Assembly: GCA_951802115.1 (NCBI GenBank)
Contig: CATOPL010000015.1
Coordinates: 23,281-87,280 of the forward strand
Source: an uncultured Lachnospiraceae bacterium
GTDB taxonomy: Bacteria > Bacillota > Clostridia > Lachnospirales > Lachnospiraceae
DNA: 64,000 nucleotides
Direction: 5' to 3'
Shown here in pieces: positions 7,374-16,121 of this stretch; positions within the stretch are counted from its first letter, which is position 1, and every line of letters starts with the position of its first letter. Below the pieces are notes generated by a model. That model was given only the letters and a program-made list of their open reading frames with translations, did no database searches and was not told the DNA's origin. The translations under genes and the position numbers were made by a program.

Positions 7374-8974
7374 CCTCTCTCGCTTTCCCGGTACTCCGTA
7401 GGTGTCACACCTGTATTTTTCTTGAAAATCCGACTGAAATAATTCGGATCACTGTACCCAACCGCTGCACAGATCTCTTTCATACTGCCCCCGTCTCCTG
7501 CCAGCAGTTCTTTCGCTTTTCCGATGCGCAGATTGGTTACGTATTCCACGAAATTACTGCCGGTTTCCTCTTTAAAAAGTTTGCTGAAATAATAAGGACT
7601 TAAGTCCATCTGGCGGGATACTTCATCCAGCGACAAATCTTTATGATAATTATCCCGTATATAATCCTGTGCACGCACTACCAGCTGGTTTTCATGTTCT
7701 TCTTTTTTAACCGTCATATTTCTGCAGCTCTCTCCGAATCGCTCCACAAACCAGGGACGCAGATCGCTGTTTCTTTCTGCATTTACAATCAGCGGCAGAT
7801 AATGCTCTCGTTCGCTGAAATGATACGTCATACCGCCGTTCAGATAAGTTTTATGCTCCGCATACAGAACAAACTCCAGTGTTTTTAAACGAACACTCAG
7901 GTTTTTCTCATCATAGTTATCCAGCATCCAGTCAAAATACCGTCCCGCCGCACGTTCACATTCTTCTGCCATTCCGCTCTCAAGGCTGTCGAACAATTCC
8001 TTTTCCAGGTCAATCGGATACTCCGCATCATACCGGCACTGAATAGGAAGATCATCTACATGAGCCACACTGCCGGTAGAGCTGACCAGCGCCTTCAGCG
8101 CCTCCTCATAAGAGTCCATACTTTTGTTCAGTTTCTGAATAGAACCGATGCCGATTCGGAACGTAATATCCGTCGCACGTTTTAATCTGCGGGTCAGCTC
8201 ACGGCAGACATCAATCATACCAATACGTTCTTCATAGCCCATCTTCCGATTTTTCATAGGCAGGAAAACCGGAATCTTATTAGAGATAACCGAACCGACG
8301 ATACAATTCCAGGTATCTTTCACCGTTTCCCGCACTTTCCCGTAATTAAGCTGCGTCCGGAATCCGGCCCCCACTGCGTTGGTCATTTGATTGCCATGTT
8401 GATCATCGCCCACAGCCAGCGCCAGCATACATCCATACTCCGCCTTCATACCCAGAAGCTGACGGTAGTTTTCCACGTCTTCCATAGAGATCTCCTGAAA
8501 CATGATTGCATAAATAAAGCCGTTTTCAATGATGGGTGTCACAGTTTCCATCTTCTCCCGGATCCGGAGATCGTCACTCCGTTTTTTTCTTCTGAAATCG
8601 ATGGCTCTAAACGCTTTTTCCAGTACTTCTGTGATAATACCGGCGCCAAACGGCTTGTTCACATATTCCAGCACCCCCAGATTGATGGCTTCTTTGGCAT
8701 AATCAAATTTATCATAGGCGGATAAAATGATAAACACCACCGACGGGCTGCTCTTCTTGATTTCACGGATGGCCTCAATGCCGTTGATCCCCGGCATCTG
8801 AATATCCATAAAAGCGATATCCGGCCGAAAGCTCTCCGCAAGTTCAATCACATCTCTCCCTGTTTTTGCCGTCTCCATCTGGCACTGCCCCGGAAAATGC
8901 TTTTCAATAATCATTTTCAGAGAATCAAGCACGATTCCCTCATCGTCTGCCAGCATAACTCTGTACATTTTCAA
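7370..8974 (-). CDS. YesN-like response regulator (REC + AraC-type HTH)
   Basis: 534 residues. The N-terminal receiver domain has the acidic pair near residues 10-11 (LADDE), the phosphoacceptor Asp in IAFMDIQMPG (~57) and Lys in VNKPFG. A ~300-residue middle region of the YesN kind follows. The C-terminal AraC/XylS double helix-turn-helix is marked by LSLDEVSRQMDLSPYYFSKLF and VGYSDPNYFSRIFKK. Such regulators activate carbohydrate-uptake operons. It lies 50 bases downstream of the kinase gene and overlaps the next binding-protein gene by 4 bases. Its target operon is not identified. Confidence 0.93.
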   Translation of the reverse strand: MKMYRVMLADDEGIVLDSLKMIIEKHFPGQCQMETAKTGRDVIELAESFRPDIAFMDIQMPGINGIEAIREIKKSSPSVVFIILSAYDKFDYAKEAINLGVLEYVNKPFGAGIITEVLEKAFRAIDFRRKKRSDDLRIREKMETVTPIIENGFIYAIMFQEISMEDVENYRQLLGMKAEYGCMLALAVGDDQHGNQMTNAVGAGFRTQLNYGKVRETVKDTWNCIVGSVISNKIPVFLPMKNRKMGYEERIGMIDVCRELTRRLKRATDITFRIGIGSIQKLNKSMDSYEEALKALVSSTGSVAHVDDLPIQCRYDAEYPIDLEKELFDSLESGMAEECERAAGRYFDWMLDNYDEKNLSVRLKTLEFVLYAEHKTYLNGGMTYHFSEREHYLPLIVNAERNSDLRPWFVERFGESCRNMTVKKEEHENQLVVRAQDYIRDNYHKDLSLDEVSRQMDLSPYYFSKLFKEETGSNFVEYVTNLRIGKAKELLAGDGGSMKEICAAVGYSDPNYFSRIFKKNTGVTPTEYRESERG

Positions 8975-9024
8975 TCCTCCTGTTGAAGTTTCGCCGCATA
9001 GCCTTTCGCCCGCAGTCCCCGGAC

Positions 9025-10566
9025 TCAGACTATCTGATATCGATTCTGCAACTCTGATTTTCCCGGAATTGTAATCAGAACTTCAGTTCCCGTATCCTTT
9101 CCTTCACTGAAAATCTGAAGCTTTGCCTGATTATGAAAATATAGTTTCAGACGCTGCATCACGTTTTTCATCCCCACACCGTTGGAACCGGAAACACTTT
9201 CCGTCTCCCCGGCATATCCGGACAATACCTGTTCAATCCGTTCTCCCTCCATACCCGCACCATTGTCCCAGATACTGATACAGATTTTATTTTCTTTTTG
9301 ATAAACGGAAAGCTCAATCCTTCCCCTCCAGTCTATATTCCGAATCCCGTAGTTAAATGAATTTTCCACCAGCGGTTGCAGAATCATGCTCGGCACCCTC
9401 ACATCAAGAAGAGATTCGTCAATATCTTTGGAAAAAAGAATCTCCCCGGAAAAACGTACATTTAAAATATAAACATAGTTGTCTACCAGATGAATCTCTT
9501 CTCGCAGCGCCGCGTCTTCATCGTTTTTGCGTACATTATAGCGGAAAAATTCTGCTACATTTTCCAAAAAACGTCCGGTCAGCTCCGCTTCCTCCATCAT
9601 CGCCAGCTGAACTCCTGCATTCAGGGTATTGAACAGAAAATGCGGATTGATCTGAGCCTGCAGATATTTTAACTGAGCATCCTTTAAATGGCTCTGCATC
9701 ATCAGTTCCCTCTCTTTGAGCTGATTTTCCCTTTCCATGGTCTCCCTGAGCTGTTCTATATAATTTCGTATATTTTCCACCATTTCATTAAAGGTATTGG
9801 TTACGATCCCCACTTCATCCATGCTTTCTACCGGAATCTGACCGATCTCAAAATTTCCGCCCGACACTTCGTCCGCGGCTTCGGCCAGTCTGTGAAGCGG
9901 TCTTGTTACATTTCTGGTACTCACCACTATCAGGCTGATGTTCCCCAGAAGGACCAGAAGCAGCACCACAATACTGATAAACTCCATATAGCGTAAAGAG
10001 GTAAGAAGCACCTGATAATTTCTGGAATTATCTTTAAACTGGGCATTATTCAGACTGTAGATAAAGGTATGGATCTCCTCATACAAGGCCGATGCTTCTT
10101 CATAAAGCTTTCCATATTTTTCTACATTTCGGCCCCTTTTCGCCTGAATTGCTTCTGCCGCCAGCCCAAGATAACTTTCTGATAATCCGCGAATATTCTT
10201 TTCCGTCAGAAGCATTTTATTGTCTGTGGCCTGTGTATTCAGCCTGTCCATCAGTTCCCGATAAGCCTGTTCGCTCCGATAATAATCCTCCATGGCGTCG
10301 GAGCTTTTGGTATTCAAATACTCTTCCATACTGCCCTGTACCCGGTCAAGCGCTCCGGACAGATCGTTCAGGCTCACATTGCTGACATAAACTTCTTCCA
10401 CCCTGACTGTCATTTCATTGATCAGCGCAAACATATAAAGATTAACCGCCAGAATAATCACTGCAGTCAGCAGAAAAAGCGCCGTCAGCTTCTGCTGGAG
10501 GGTCATATATTTCCATTTTCTCTGCAGAAATTCCTTCACACGACTGCAGCTGTCTTTCCGGCTCAT
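9025..10566 (-). CDS. YesM-like sensor histidine kinase
   Basis: 513 residues from the ATG at 10566, which forms an ATGA overlap with the upstream gene; a longer reading to 10677 would run far into that gene. Order: cytoplasmic basic N-terminus, TM1 (LTALFLLTAVIILAVNLYMFA, ~18-38), extracellular helical domain, TM2 (~195-215), HAMP, coiled coil, then the His_kinase domain with the phospho-His in QINPHFLFNTL and an ATPase domain with N-box NSFNYGI and DNGAGM. The short extracellular domain suits contact with a binding protein rather than direct sugar sensing. Partner regulator: 7370-8974. Confidence 0.93.
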   Translation of the reverse strand: MSRKDSCSRVKEFLQRKWKYMTLQQKLTALFLLTAVIILAVNLYMFALINEMTVRVEEVYVSNVSLNDLSGALDRVQGSMEEYLNTKSSDAMEDYYRSEQAYRELMDRLNTQATDNKMLLTEKNIRGLSESYLGLAAEAIQAKRGRNVEKYGKLYEEASALYEEIHTFIYSLNNAQFKDNSRNYQVLLTSLRYMEFISIVVLLLVLLGNISLIVVSTRNVTRPLHRLAEAADEVSGGNFEIGQIPVESMDEVGIVTNTFNEMVENIRNYIEQLRETMERENQLKERELMMQSHLKDAQLKYLQAQINPHFLFNTLNAGVQLAMMEEAELTGRFLENVAEFFRYNVRKNDEDAALREEIHLVDNYVYILNVRFSGEILFSKDIDESLLDVRVPSMILQPLVENSFNYGIRNIDWRGRIELSVYQKENKICISIWDNGAGMEGERIEQVLSGYAGETESVSGSNGVGMKNVMQRLKLYFHNQAKLQIFSEGKDTGTEVLITIPGKSELQNRYQIV

Positions 10567-11594
10567 CTTTCCTGCACCAGCCTTCCTGCTTCTTCTGACG
10601 TAATCAGCTGTGTATCTACCGCCATATAATTGTTGGTATATCCGGTCTCCATATACTCGTCCAGAGCCTGCACGCAAAGCCTCCCCATCTGCTCTGTATC
10701 AAGGGCAATCGTAGAATACAGAATATTTTTCGACACCGCCTCAAGAATCGCATCAGAATCATAATAACCCAGCATCTGTACGATCCCCACTTTATTATAA
10801 TCCACCGCCGCCTGATATGCACATCTTGTATGAACGGCGCTTAAGCACACCAAAATATCCGGAAGCTTACCGGCTTTTAGAAAAATATCTCTGATCGCCT
10901 CCTCAGAACTGAAGCCCCGGCTGTTGTCTACCGGACTGGTTTCCACAGACACGCTGTCCGCGTTCTCTCCCGCATTTTCCAGTGTCTCACGAATTCCCAG
11001 AAGAATCAGATTCTGACTGGTATCTGTACGATTTTCATCTACCAGAACCAGAACCCGTGCCGGTTCTTTCGTCCCGCCATCTGTTCCGGCGGCGTTTTCT
11101 CTCTCTGCCAACAGATTCAGTATCTGATTCCCATAATCCTGTCCCAGATTGTAGCTGTTATTACCCACAAAGCACTGTCTGATACTGCCCGTACTGTCCT
11201 GCAGCACATTTACTACCGGAATACCCTGTTCTACTATATCCTGCAAAATTGCGATGGTCTCCTCCTCTTCATCGCCGGGAACAATAATCCCGTCTACGGA
11301 CGCCTGCATGGCCATTTTCAAAAGATCATTTCTTCTGTACTCCACCGCCAGATCTTCTCCAAAACGTTCTACATAAGCCCCGCGCTTCTTTCCTTCAGCT
11401 ACCGCACTTTCATAAACACGATCCCAGAAGTCACTGTCCTCTCTGCCCGTAATCATCACATAATGTCTGTCATACAGTTCATAACTTCCTTCCTCTCCTC
11501 TGCCCAGTTCACGGAACCGCTGCCAGAAAAAGATAAGACATCCCAGTAAAAATGCCAGTTCCACTGCGAACACAATCGTCCTTTTTCGGATCAT
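10563..11594 (-). CDS. Membrane-anchored sugar-binding-type protein (sensor accessory)
   Basis: 343 residues. An N-terminal hydrophobic segment (~8-25) is followed by a type I periplasmic-binding fold with FWDRVYESAVAEGKKRGAYVE, VDGIIVPG, and a hinge region ending LITSEEAGRLV. LLGC inside the hydrophobic segment resembles a lipobox, but the residues after Cys stay hydrophobic, so an uncleaved anchor is as likely. GGGAGG lies 9 bases before the ATG. It is the first gene of the kinase/regulator operon and overlaps the kinase by 4 bases, which fits an extracytoplasmic ligand receptor for that kinase (inference). Confidence 0.85.
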   Translation of the reverse strand: MIRKRTIVFAVELAFLLGCLIFFWQRFRELGRGEEGSYELYDRHYVMITGREDSDFWDRVYESAVAEGKKRGAYVERFGEDLAVEYRRNDLLKMAMQASVDGIIVPGDEEEETIAILQDIVEQGIPVVNVLQDSTGSIRQCFVGNNSYNLGQDYGNQILNLLAERENAAGTDGGTKEPARVLVLVDENRTDTSQNLILLGIRETLENAGENADSVSVETSPVDNSRGFSSEEAIRDIFLKAGKLPDILVCLSAVHTRCAYQAAVDYNKVGIVQMLGYYDSDAILEAVSKNILYSTIALDTEQMGRLCVQALDEYMETGYTNNYMAVDTQLITSEEAGRLVQER

Positions 11595-11641
11595 AACAGC
11601 TATCCTCCCTTATCCCTGCACCATGTACTCAGGGCATGTAC

Positions 11642-11685
11642 AAAATAAAAGGGAGACTACAGCACTTCGGTACTGTTCGTCCCCC
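11642..11685 (-). terminator. Terminator of the sugar isomerase operon
   Basis: Minus strand: GGGGGAC ... GTCTCCC (11651-11657 with 11679-11685) with a nested ACAG/CTGT stem, followed by TTTTATTTT. It lies 183 bases after the isomerase stop and just before the binding-protein gene at 11594. Confidence 0.75.
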
Positions 11686-11698
11686 TTGGCAGCAGAGC

Positions 11699-11856
11699 GT
11701 GTTTGAACATTACTTTCCGCCGGCTGTGTCACAATTTGTAAGAAATTTGTTCCAAACGAACGCGGTTCAGTGAACTGCGTCAAGTGAATTTCGGCCAAAT
11801 ATACCGCTAAACAGGACGTACAGACGGCAGCAGTAAATGTTCAAATGCACTCTACA
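11699..11856. repeat. Dispersed repeat, copy A, with imperfect terminal inverted repeats
   Basis: The ends TTTGAACATTACTTTCCGCC (11702-11721) and, on the opposite strand near 11835-11855, TTTGAACATTTACTGCTGCC are near-matching inverted repeats. A central GTTCA-g-TGAAC hairpin lies near 11764. The first 38 bases closely match copy B at 50515-50554. It lies in the 3' untranslated region of the isomerase operon. No protein is encoded convincingly. Confidence 0.6.
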
Positions 11857-11867
11857 TCAAACGCCTG

Positions 11868-13352
11868 CTATGCAAACGGATTCTCCGTCGGATAACGGAC
11901 GCCGGCCGGCTGGTTGTAGCCAATCTCGCTTACATCCACGCCGATATATTTAAATACTTCATACAATGCCTTGCCGTAATGACCGAATGCCACTGCGCCA
12001 TGATGCGGATAGTTGCCCTCGATCAGTACGTGGCGGTAAAAACGCTTCATCTCCGGAATTGCGAAAATACCAATACCGCCGAAAGAACGGGTTGCCACCG
12101 GAAGGACTTCGCCGTTTGCCACATAAGCGCGCAGTTTGCAGTCTGCGGTACTCTGCAGGCGGAAGAAAGTGATATTGCCCGGGGTAATATCTCCCTCCAG
12201 CGTTCCCTGAGTCACTTCTTCCGGAAGGCTTCTTGCCATAATGAGCTGATATTTCATCTGGCAGAAAGACAGCTTCTTCGTGTTGGTATTACCGCAGTGG
12301 AAGCCCATAAAGACATCATTGCTGGTATAATCGTATTTCCCTTCGATATCCTCATGATAGATATCATAAGGCACGGTATTGTTGATATCCAGAAGCGTAA
12401 CAATATCATCGCTGACGCAGGTGCCGATAAACTCGCTCAGGCAGCCGTAGATATCCACCTCACAGGATACCGGAATACCGCGGCCGGTCAGACGGCTGTT
12501 TACATAACAGGGAACAAAACCAAACTGTGTCTGGAATGCCGGCCAGCATTTACCTGCAACAGCCACATATTTCCGATAGCCTTTGTGTTCTTCAATCCAG
12601 TCCAGAAGCGTCAGTTCATACTGCGCCAGCTTTGGAAGAATTTCCGGCTTCATATTACCTTTGCCAAGCTCTGCTTCCATATCTGCGACCACTTCCGGAA
12701 TTCTCGGATCGCCATCATGTTTGTTATAAGCTTCAAACAGATCAAGCTCAGAATTTTCCTCAATCTCAACACCCAGATTATAGAGCTGTTTAATCGGCGC
12801 ATTGCATGCCAGGAAGTTTAACGGACGCGGTCCAAAGCTGATAATCTTCAGATCCGAGAGGCCGACAACTGCTCTCGCAATCGGAATAAATTCATGGATC
12901 ATATCTGCACACTCTTCTGCAGTTCCAACCGGATACTCCGGAATATACGCCCTGATGTTCCGAAGCGCCAGATTATAACTTGCATTCAGCATACCGCAGT
13001 ATGCGTCTCCGCGGCCCTGGATCAGATTATCGCCTGACTCCTCTGCCGCCGCTACAAACATCTTTGGTCCCTCAAAATGTTTCGCCAGTAAAGTTTCCGA
13101 AATCTCCGGACCAAAGTTGCCAAGATAAACAACCAGAGCGTTGCAGCCTGCCGCTTTTACATCTTCCAGAGCCTGCACCATATGAATCTCACTCTCTACG
13201 ATACACACCGGACATTCATAGATATCTGCCGCATCATATTTTGCCTGGTATGCTGCCACCAGCGCTTTTCTTCTGTTCACCGACAAAGACTCCGGAAAAC
13301 AGTCGCGGCTTACCGCCACGATACCGATCTTTACTTTTGGAATGTTGTTCAT
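11868..13352 (-). CDS. L-fucose/L-arabinose isomerase family protein
   Basis: 494 residues of the FucI/AraA-like fold. Family stretches include ALVVYLGNFGPEISETLLAKHF, ISFGPRPLNFLACN and, near the C-terminus, GHYGKALYEVFKYIGVD. Members interconvert aldoses and ketoses with a metal ion; the exact sugar cannot be read from sequence and this branch differs from classical FucI and AraA. AGGAGG lies 8 bases before the ATG. It follows DUF4867, a membrane protein and xylulokinase on the same strand, so its product may be a ketose phosphorylated by the XylB-like kinase (inference). Confidence 0.88.
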   Translation of the reverse strand: MNNIPKVKIGIVAVSRDCFPESLSVNRRKALVAAYQAKYDAADIYECPVCIVESEIHMVQALEDVKAAGCNALVVYLGNFGPEISETLLAKHFEGPKMFVAAAEESGDNLIQGRGDAYCGMLNASYNLALRNIRAYIPEYPVGTAEECADMIHEFIPIARAVVGLSDLKIISFGPRPLNFLACNAPIKQLYNLGVEIEENSELDLFEAYNKHDGDPRIPEVVADMEAELGKGNMKPEILPKLAQYELTLLDWIEEHKGYRKYVAVAGKCWPAFQTQFGFVPCYVNSRLTGRGIPVSCEVDIYGCLSEFIGTCVSDDIVTLLDINNTVPYDIYHEDIEGKYDYTSNDVFMGFHCGNTNTKKLSFCQMKYQLIMARSLPEEVTQGTLEGDITPGNITFFRLQSTADCKLRAYVANGEVLPVATRSFGGIGIFAIPEMKRFYRHVLIEGNYPHHGAVAFGHYGKALYEVFKYIGVDVSEIGYNQPAGVRYPTENPFA

Positions 13353-13443
13353 AATCTTATCCTCCTGATTGATGATATGTATGTTTTCAATATTACAGGG
13401 CTTTCACCTGCACCGAAACTGCTTTCTGCGAAGTAAATATCTT

Positions 13444-14067
13444 TTACTCCCGGCAGTCTACGTTCTTTCCGGTCAGACCGATATGGGAACCTTCCGGCAG
13501 CCCGCCTTCTGCATGTCCGATCAGCCATTTATTCTTTGCGGCGATCAGCTTGTCTTCCCATCCGTCATGCCCCTCTTCCAGCGGCAGATTGGTATTCTTA
13601 GGAAGCACAATCGCCACCTGGAAAGCATCGTCTCCCGCGCTGCAGGGCGCATAATGAAGCGTAGTCGCATAAATTTCCACCGCTGTTCCTTTAGGAAGCA
13701 GAAACGCCTCCACCAGAGAAGTATCATAAGTAAAATTTTCTGTAATATCCTGCTGCGCGCCTACAAGAAGAATGGCGTCAGTCCCTGCCACATTGATCTC
13801 TGAAGAGCGATGATATTCCAGCGCATTAAGCAGATAGTTGCGGCCGTTGCAGTAACCAATCTGAATGGGCAGTTCCCCATAAGTTTTCGTCTGCAGCTCT
13901 GCGAACACCGGAAGCTCTTCCAGTTCTGCCACAGACGGCTCATAGACTACATTCTCCGGGAGCGGTGTTTTTGTATTCAAAGCTTCCACCAGCCCCGAAA
14001 ATTCAATATTCTGTACGACTCTTCCATATCTGCCGAATGCAGGATCCGTTACTTTTTTAATCTCCAT
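13444..14067 (-). CDS. DUF4867 family protein
   Basis: 207 residues, no signal peptide. It matches the DUF4867 family by overall sequence (LYPAPCS-type TTLHYAPCSAGDDAFQVAIVLPKNTN, NKWLIGHAE). Its beta-rich pattern is cupin-like, so an enzyme acting on a sugar or sugar acid is plausible; no activity is established to my knowledge. AGGAGG is 9 bases from the ATG at 14067 but only 3 from another at 14073, so 14067 is preferred. An N-terminal extension to 14277 would lie inside the neighbouring gene and is rejected. It sits between the isomerase and xylulokinase genes. Confidence 0.8.
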   Translation of the reverse strand: MEIKKVTDPAFGRYGRVVQNIEFSGLVEALNTKTPLPENVVYEPSVAELEELPVFAELQTKTYGELPIQIGYCNGRNYLLNALEYHRSSEINVAGTDAILLVGAQQDITENFTYDTSLVEAFLLPKGTAVEIYATTLHYAPCSAGDDAFQVAIVLPKNTNLPLEEGHDGWEDKLIAAKNKWLIGHAEGGLPEGSHIGLTGKNVDCRE

Positions 14068-14069
14068 CG

Positions 14070-14573
14070 TCATCTTCCTCCTTTTATATACACAGTTTCT
14101 AATAACTCTTCTATTCTCTGCAGAGATTTTTTTGCCGGCAGGTAAAAACATGCTCTCATCAATATCTGTGCAAATGTCATCATAAGAGCCGTACTGCAAA
14201 GCAGCGGTAAGGCGGAAAGAATTCCCTCCACACAAATCTGAAGTATCCCCGTCAGAAAAAAGAACAGAACACCACACATCCAGGTCATCATAAATACAGA
14301 TACCAATGGATGCATTCGCATTTGAATACAGATTTCTGTTTGATTCCCCAGAGCCTGCATAGTTCCTTTTATCACCGGCAAAAAAGAATTCCGGTTCCTG
14401 ATATTACTGACAAGTCTGAATTCCGAGTCATTTATTCTCCCGGTAAATTCTCCCTGTCGTGATACAGGAAAGAATCTGTCCTCCGAAATCGTCACCGACT
14501 TCAAAATCATACAGATCTCTTCTGCCGTCCTCTCTGTTTGAAATCTGTAATCCAACGACGGCAACAGTTTCAT
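14070..14573 (-). CDS. Small two-TM membrane protein of unknown function
   Basis: 167 residues. A soluble N-terminal ~90 residues resembles a short beta-rich cytoplasmic domain; two hydrophobic segments follow (about 92-112 and 117-137), then a charged C-terminal helix. The ATG overlaps the xylB stop (ATGA), and the stop overlaps the alternative DUF4867 starts, so translation is coupled across the sugar operon. I do not recognise a family with a known role. Confidence 0.75.
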   Translation of the reverse strand: MKLLPSLDYRFQTERTAEEICMILKSVTISEDRFFPVSRQGEFTGRINDSEFRLVSNIRNRNSFLPVIKGTMQALGNQTEICIQMRMHPLVSVFMMTWMCGVLFFFLTGILQICVEGILSALPLLCSTALMMTFAQILMRACFYLPAKKSLQRIEELLETVYIKGGR

Positions 14574-16039
14574 TTGATTATTTCAAACAGCGGCCTGCAT
14601 GCCGGATAAATCTCCTTAAACTGCTGGTATCTCTCTTCGTATTTTGCCGCAATTTCCGGTGTGGGCTCTACAGTATCAATCACTTTCACCAGCTTTGCCG
14701 CTGCTGCCTCCACACTCTCATATTCACCGCAGGCTACGGCCGCCAGCATGGCTCCTCCCAAAGCCGGTCCTTCTTCGCTCTCGATCACATCTACCTTGAT
14801 GTTCATAACATTTGCAATAATTTTTTTCCAGAGAGGACTTTTCGCTCCGCCTCCGCAGATTTTCGTGCGCTCAATATGAATACCCAGAGATTTTGCCACC
14901 TCAAAAGAATCTCTCAGTGCAAAAGCAACACCCTCCAGAACCGCCTGCGTCATGTCAGCGCGGGTTGTATCCATGGTCATGCCGATAAAGGTCCCCCGCG
15001 CGTTCGGATTATTGTGAGGAGATCGCTCTCCCATCAGATAGGGCAAAAAGTAAACATGATTCTCACCCAGTTTCTCAATCGCTTTCTGCTCCGCCGCATA
15101 ATCCTTCGTTCCGATAATCTCATCCATCCACCACTTATTACAGGAAGCGGCGCTGAGCATACAGCCCATCAGATGATAGTGCCCGTCTGCGTGAGCAAAG
15201 GCATGCAGCGCATTGTGTCTGTCCACGCCGAATTTCCTGGAGGAAATAAAGATCGTTCCGCTGGTCCCAAGGGAGATATTACACATACCCTCGCCAACTG
15301 TTCCGGTTCCTACAGCAGCAGCAGCATTGTCTCCGGCTCCTGCCACTACCTTGACATCTGCAGGAATGCTCAGTTCCTCCGCGATCTGAGGCAGAACAGT
15401 TCCCACTGTCTCATAAGATTCATAGATCTTCGCCAGCTGTTCCTCTCGAATTCCGCAAATATCAAGCATCTCCTTCGACCAGCAGCGGTTTTTAACGTCA
15501 AAGATCAGCATTCCGGAAGCGTCGGACACATCTGTACAATGTACACCGGACAGCTTATAGGCAATATAGTCTTTGGGCAGCATAATCTTCGCAATCCTTG
15601 CAAAATTTTCCGGTTCCTTGTTCTTTACCCACAGAATCTTCGGAGCCGTGAAACCGGTAAAAGAAATATTAGCCGTGTACTCTGAAAGCTTTTCCCTTCC
15701 AATCACGTGATTCAGGTAATCGCATTCTTCATAGGTGCGGCCGTCATTCCACAAAAGCGCCGGACGAATCACCCGGTCCTGATCATCCAGGATCACAAGT
15801 CCATGCATCTGCCCTCCGAAGCTGATGCCCGCCACCTGATTTCTGTCGCAGTCAGACAACAACTCTTTCAGACCTGCCATAGTCTCTCTGAACCAGTCCT
15901 CCGGATTCTGTTCTGACCAGCCCGGATGCGGAAAACAGATTGGATATTCACGGGATGCAATTTTCTGGATCCTGCCTTCTCCGTCCATCAAAAGCAGCTT
16001 AACGGCGGACGTTCCAAGGTCCACTCCTATATAAAGCAT
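14570..16039 (-). CDS. xylB: Xylulokinase-type FGGY carbohydrate kinase
   Basis: 489 residues, usual length for XylB. The FGGY N-terminal phosphate motif YIGVDLGTSAVKLLLMD, the xylulokinase-typical ISFGGQMHGLV and WNDGRT, the second-domain GAGDNAAAAVGTG and the C-terminal ICGGGAKSPLWKKIIA are all present. It phosphorylates a ketose (D-xylulose or a related sugar) with ATP. AGGAGGG lies 9 bases before the ATG. It is the first gene of the isomerase/DUF4867 operon, transcribed from the promoter at 16093-16121 with a palindromic operator downstream. No xylA is in the window; the partner isomerase appears to be the FucI/AraA-like enzyme. Confidence 0.9.
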   Translation of the reverse strand: MLYIGVDLGTSAVKLLLMDGEGRIQKIASREYPICFPHPGWSEQNPEDWFRETMAGLKELLSDCDRNQVAGISFGGQMHGLVILDDQDRVIRPALLWNDGRTYEECDYLNHVIGREKLSEYTANISFTGFTAPKILWVKNKEPENFARIAKIMLPKDYIAYKLSGVHCTDVSDASGMLIFDVKNRCWSKEMLDICGIREEQLAKIYESYETVGTVLPQIAEELSIPADVKVVAGAGDNAAAAVGTGTVGEGMCNISLGTSGTIFISSRKFGVDRHNALHAFAHADGHYHLMGCMLSAASCNKWWMDEIIGTKDYAAEQKAIEKLGENHVYFLPYLMGERSPHNNPNARGTFIGMTMDTTRADMTQAVLEGVAFALRDSFEVAKSLGIHIERTKICGGGAKSPLWKKIIANVMNIKVDVIESEEGPALGGAMLAAVACGEYESVEAAAAKLVKVIDTVEPTPEIAAKYEERYQQFKEIYPACRPLFEIIK

Positions 16040-16065
16040 ACAAATACCCTCCTTTTTATTCTCCG

Positions 16066-16081
16066 ACGTGCTCGTGCACGT
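16066..16081. promoter_or_regulatory. Palindromic operator O1 downstream of the xylB promoter
   Basis: Perfect inverted repeat ACGTGC-tcgt-GCACGT, placed about 12 bases downstream of the -10 of xylB, where a bound repressor would block RNA polymerase. The same half-sites recur at 16255-16268. The LacI regulator next door is the natural candidate. Confidence 0.72.
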
Positions 16082-16092
16082 TCTTTCTTTTT

Positions 16093-16121
16093 ATATTACC
16101 TCTTTCCGTAAAAACTTTCAA
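16093..16121 (-). promoter_or_regulatory. Promoter of the xylB operon
   Basis: Minus strand TTGAAA (16116-16121), 17-base spacer, TAATAT (16093-16098). Confidence 0.75.

Noticed and set aside
10567..10677. Longer kinase N-terminus
   Set aside because: It lies within the upstream gene; ATGA overlap and the domain layout favour 10566.
11610..11798. 62-residue minus-strand reading
   Set aside because: It runs through the terminator and the dispersed repeat, with no ribosome site; composition looks random.
14067..14277. DUF4867 N-terminal extension
   Set aside because: It would overlap the membrane protein gene by 200 bases; AGGAGG favours the ATG at 14067.
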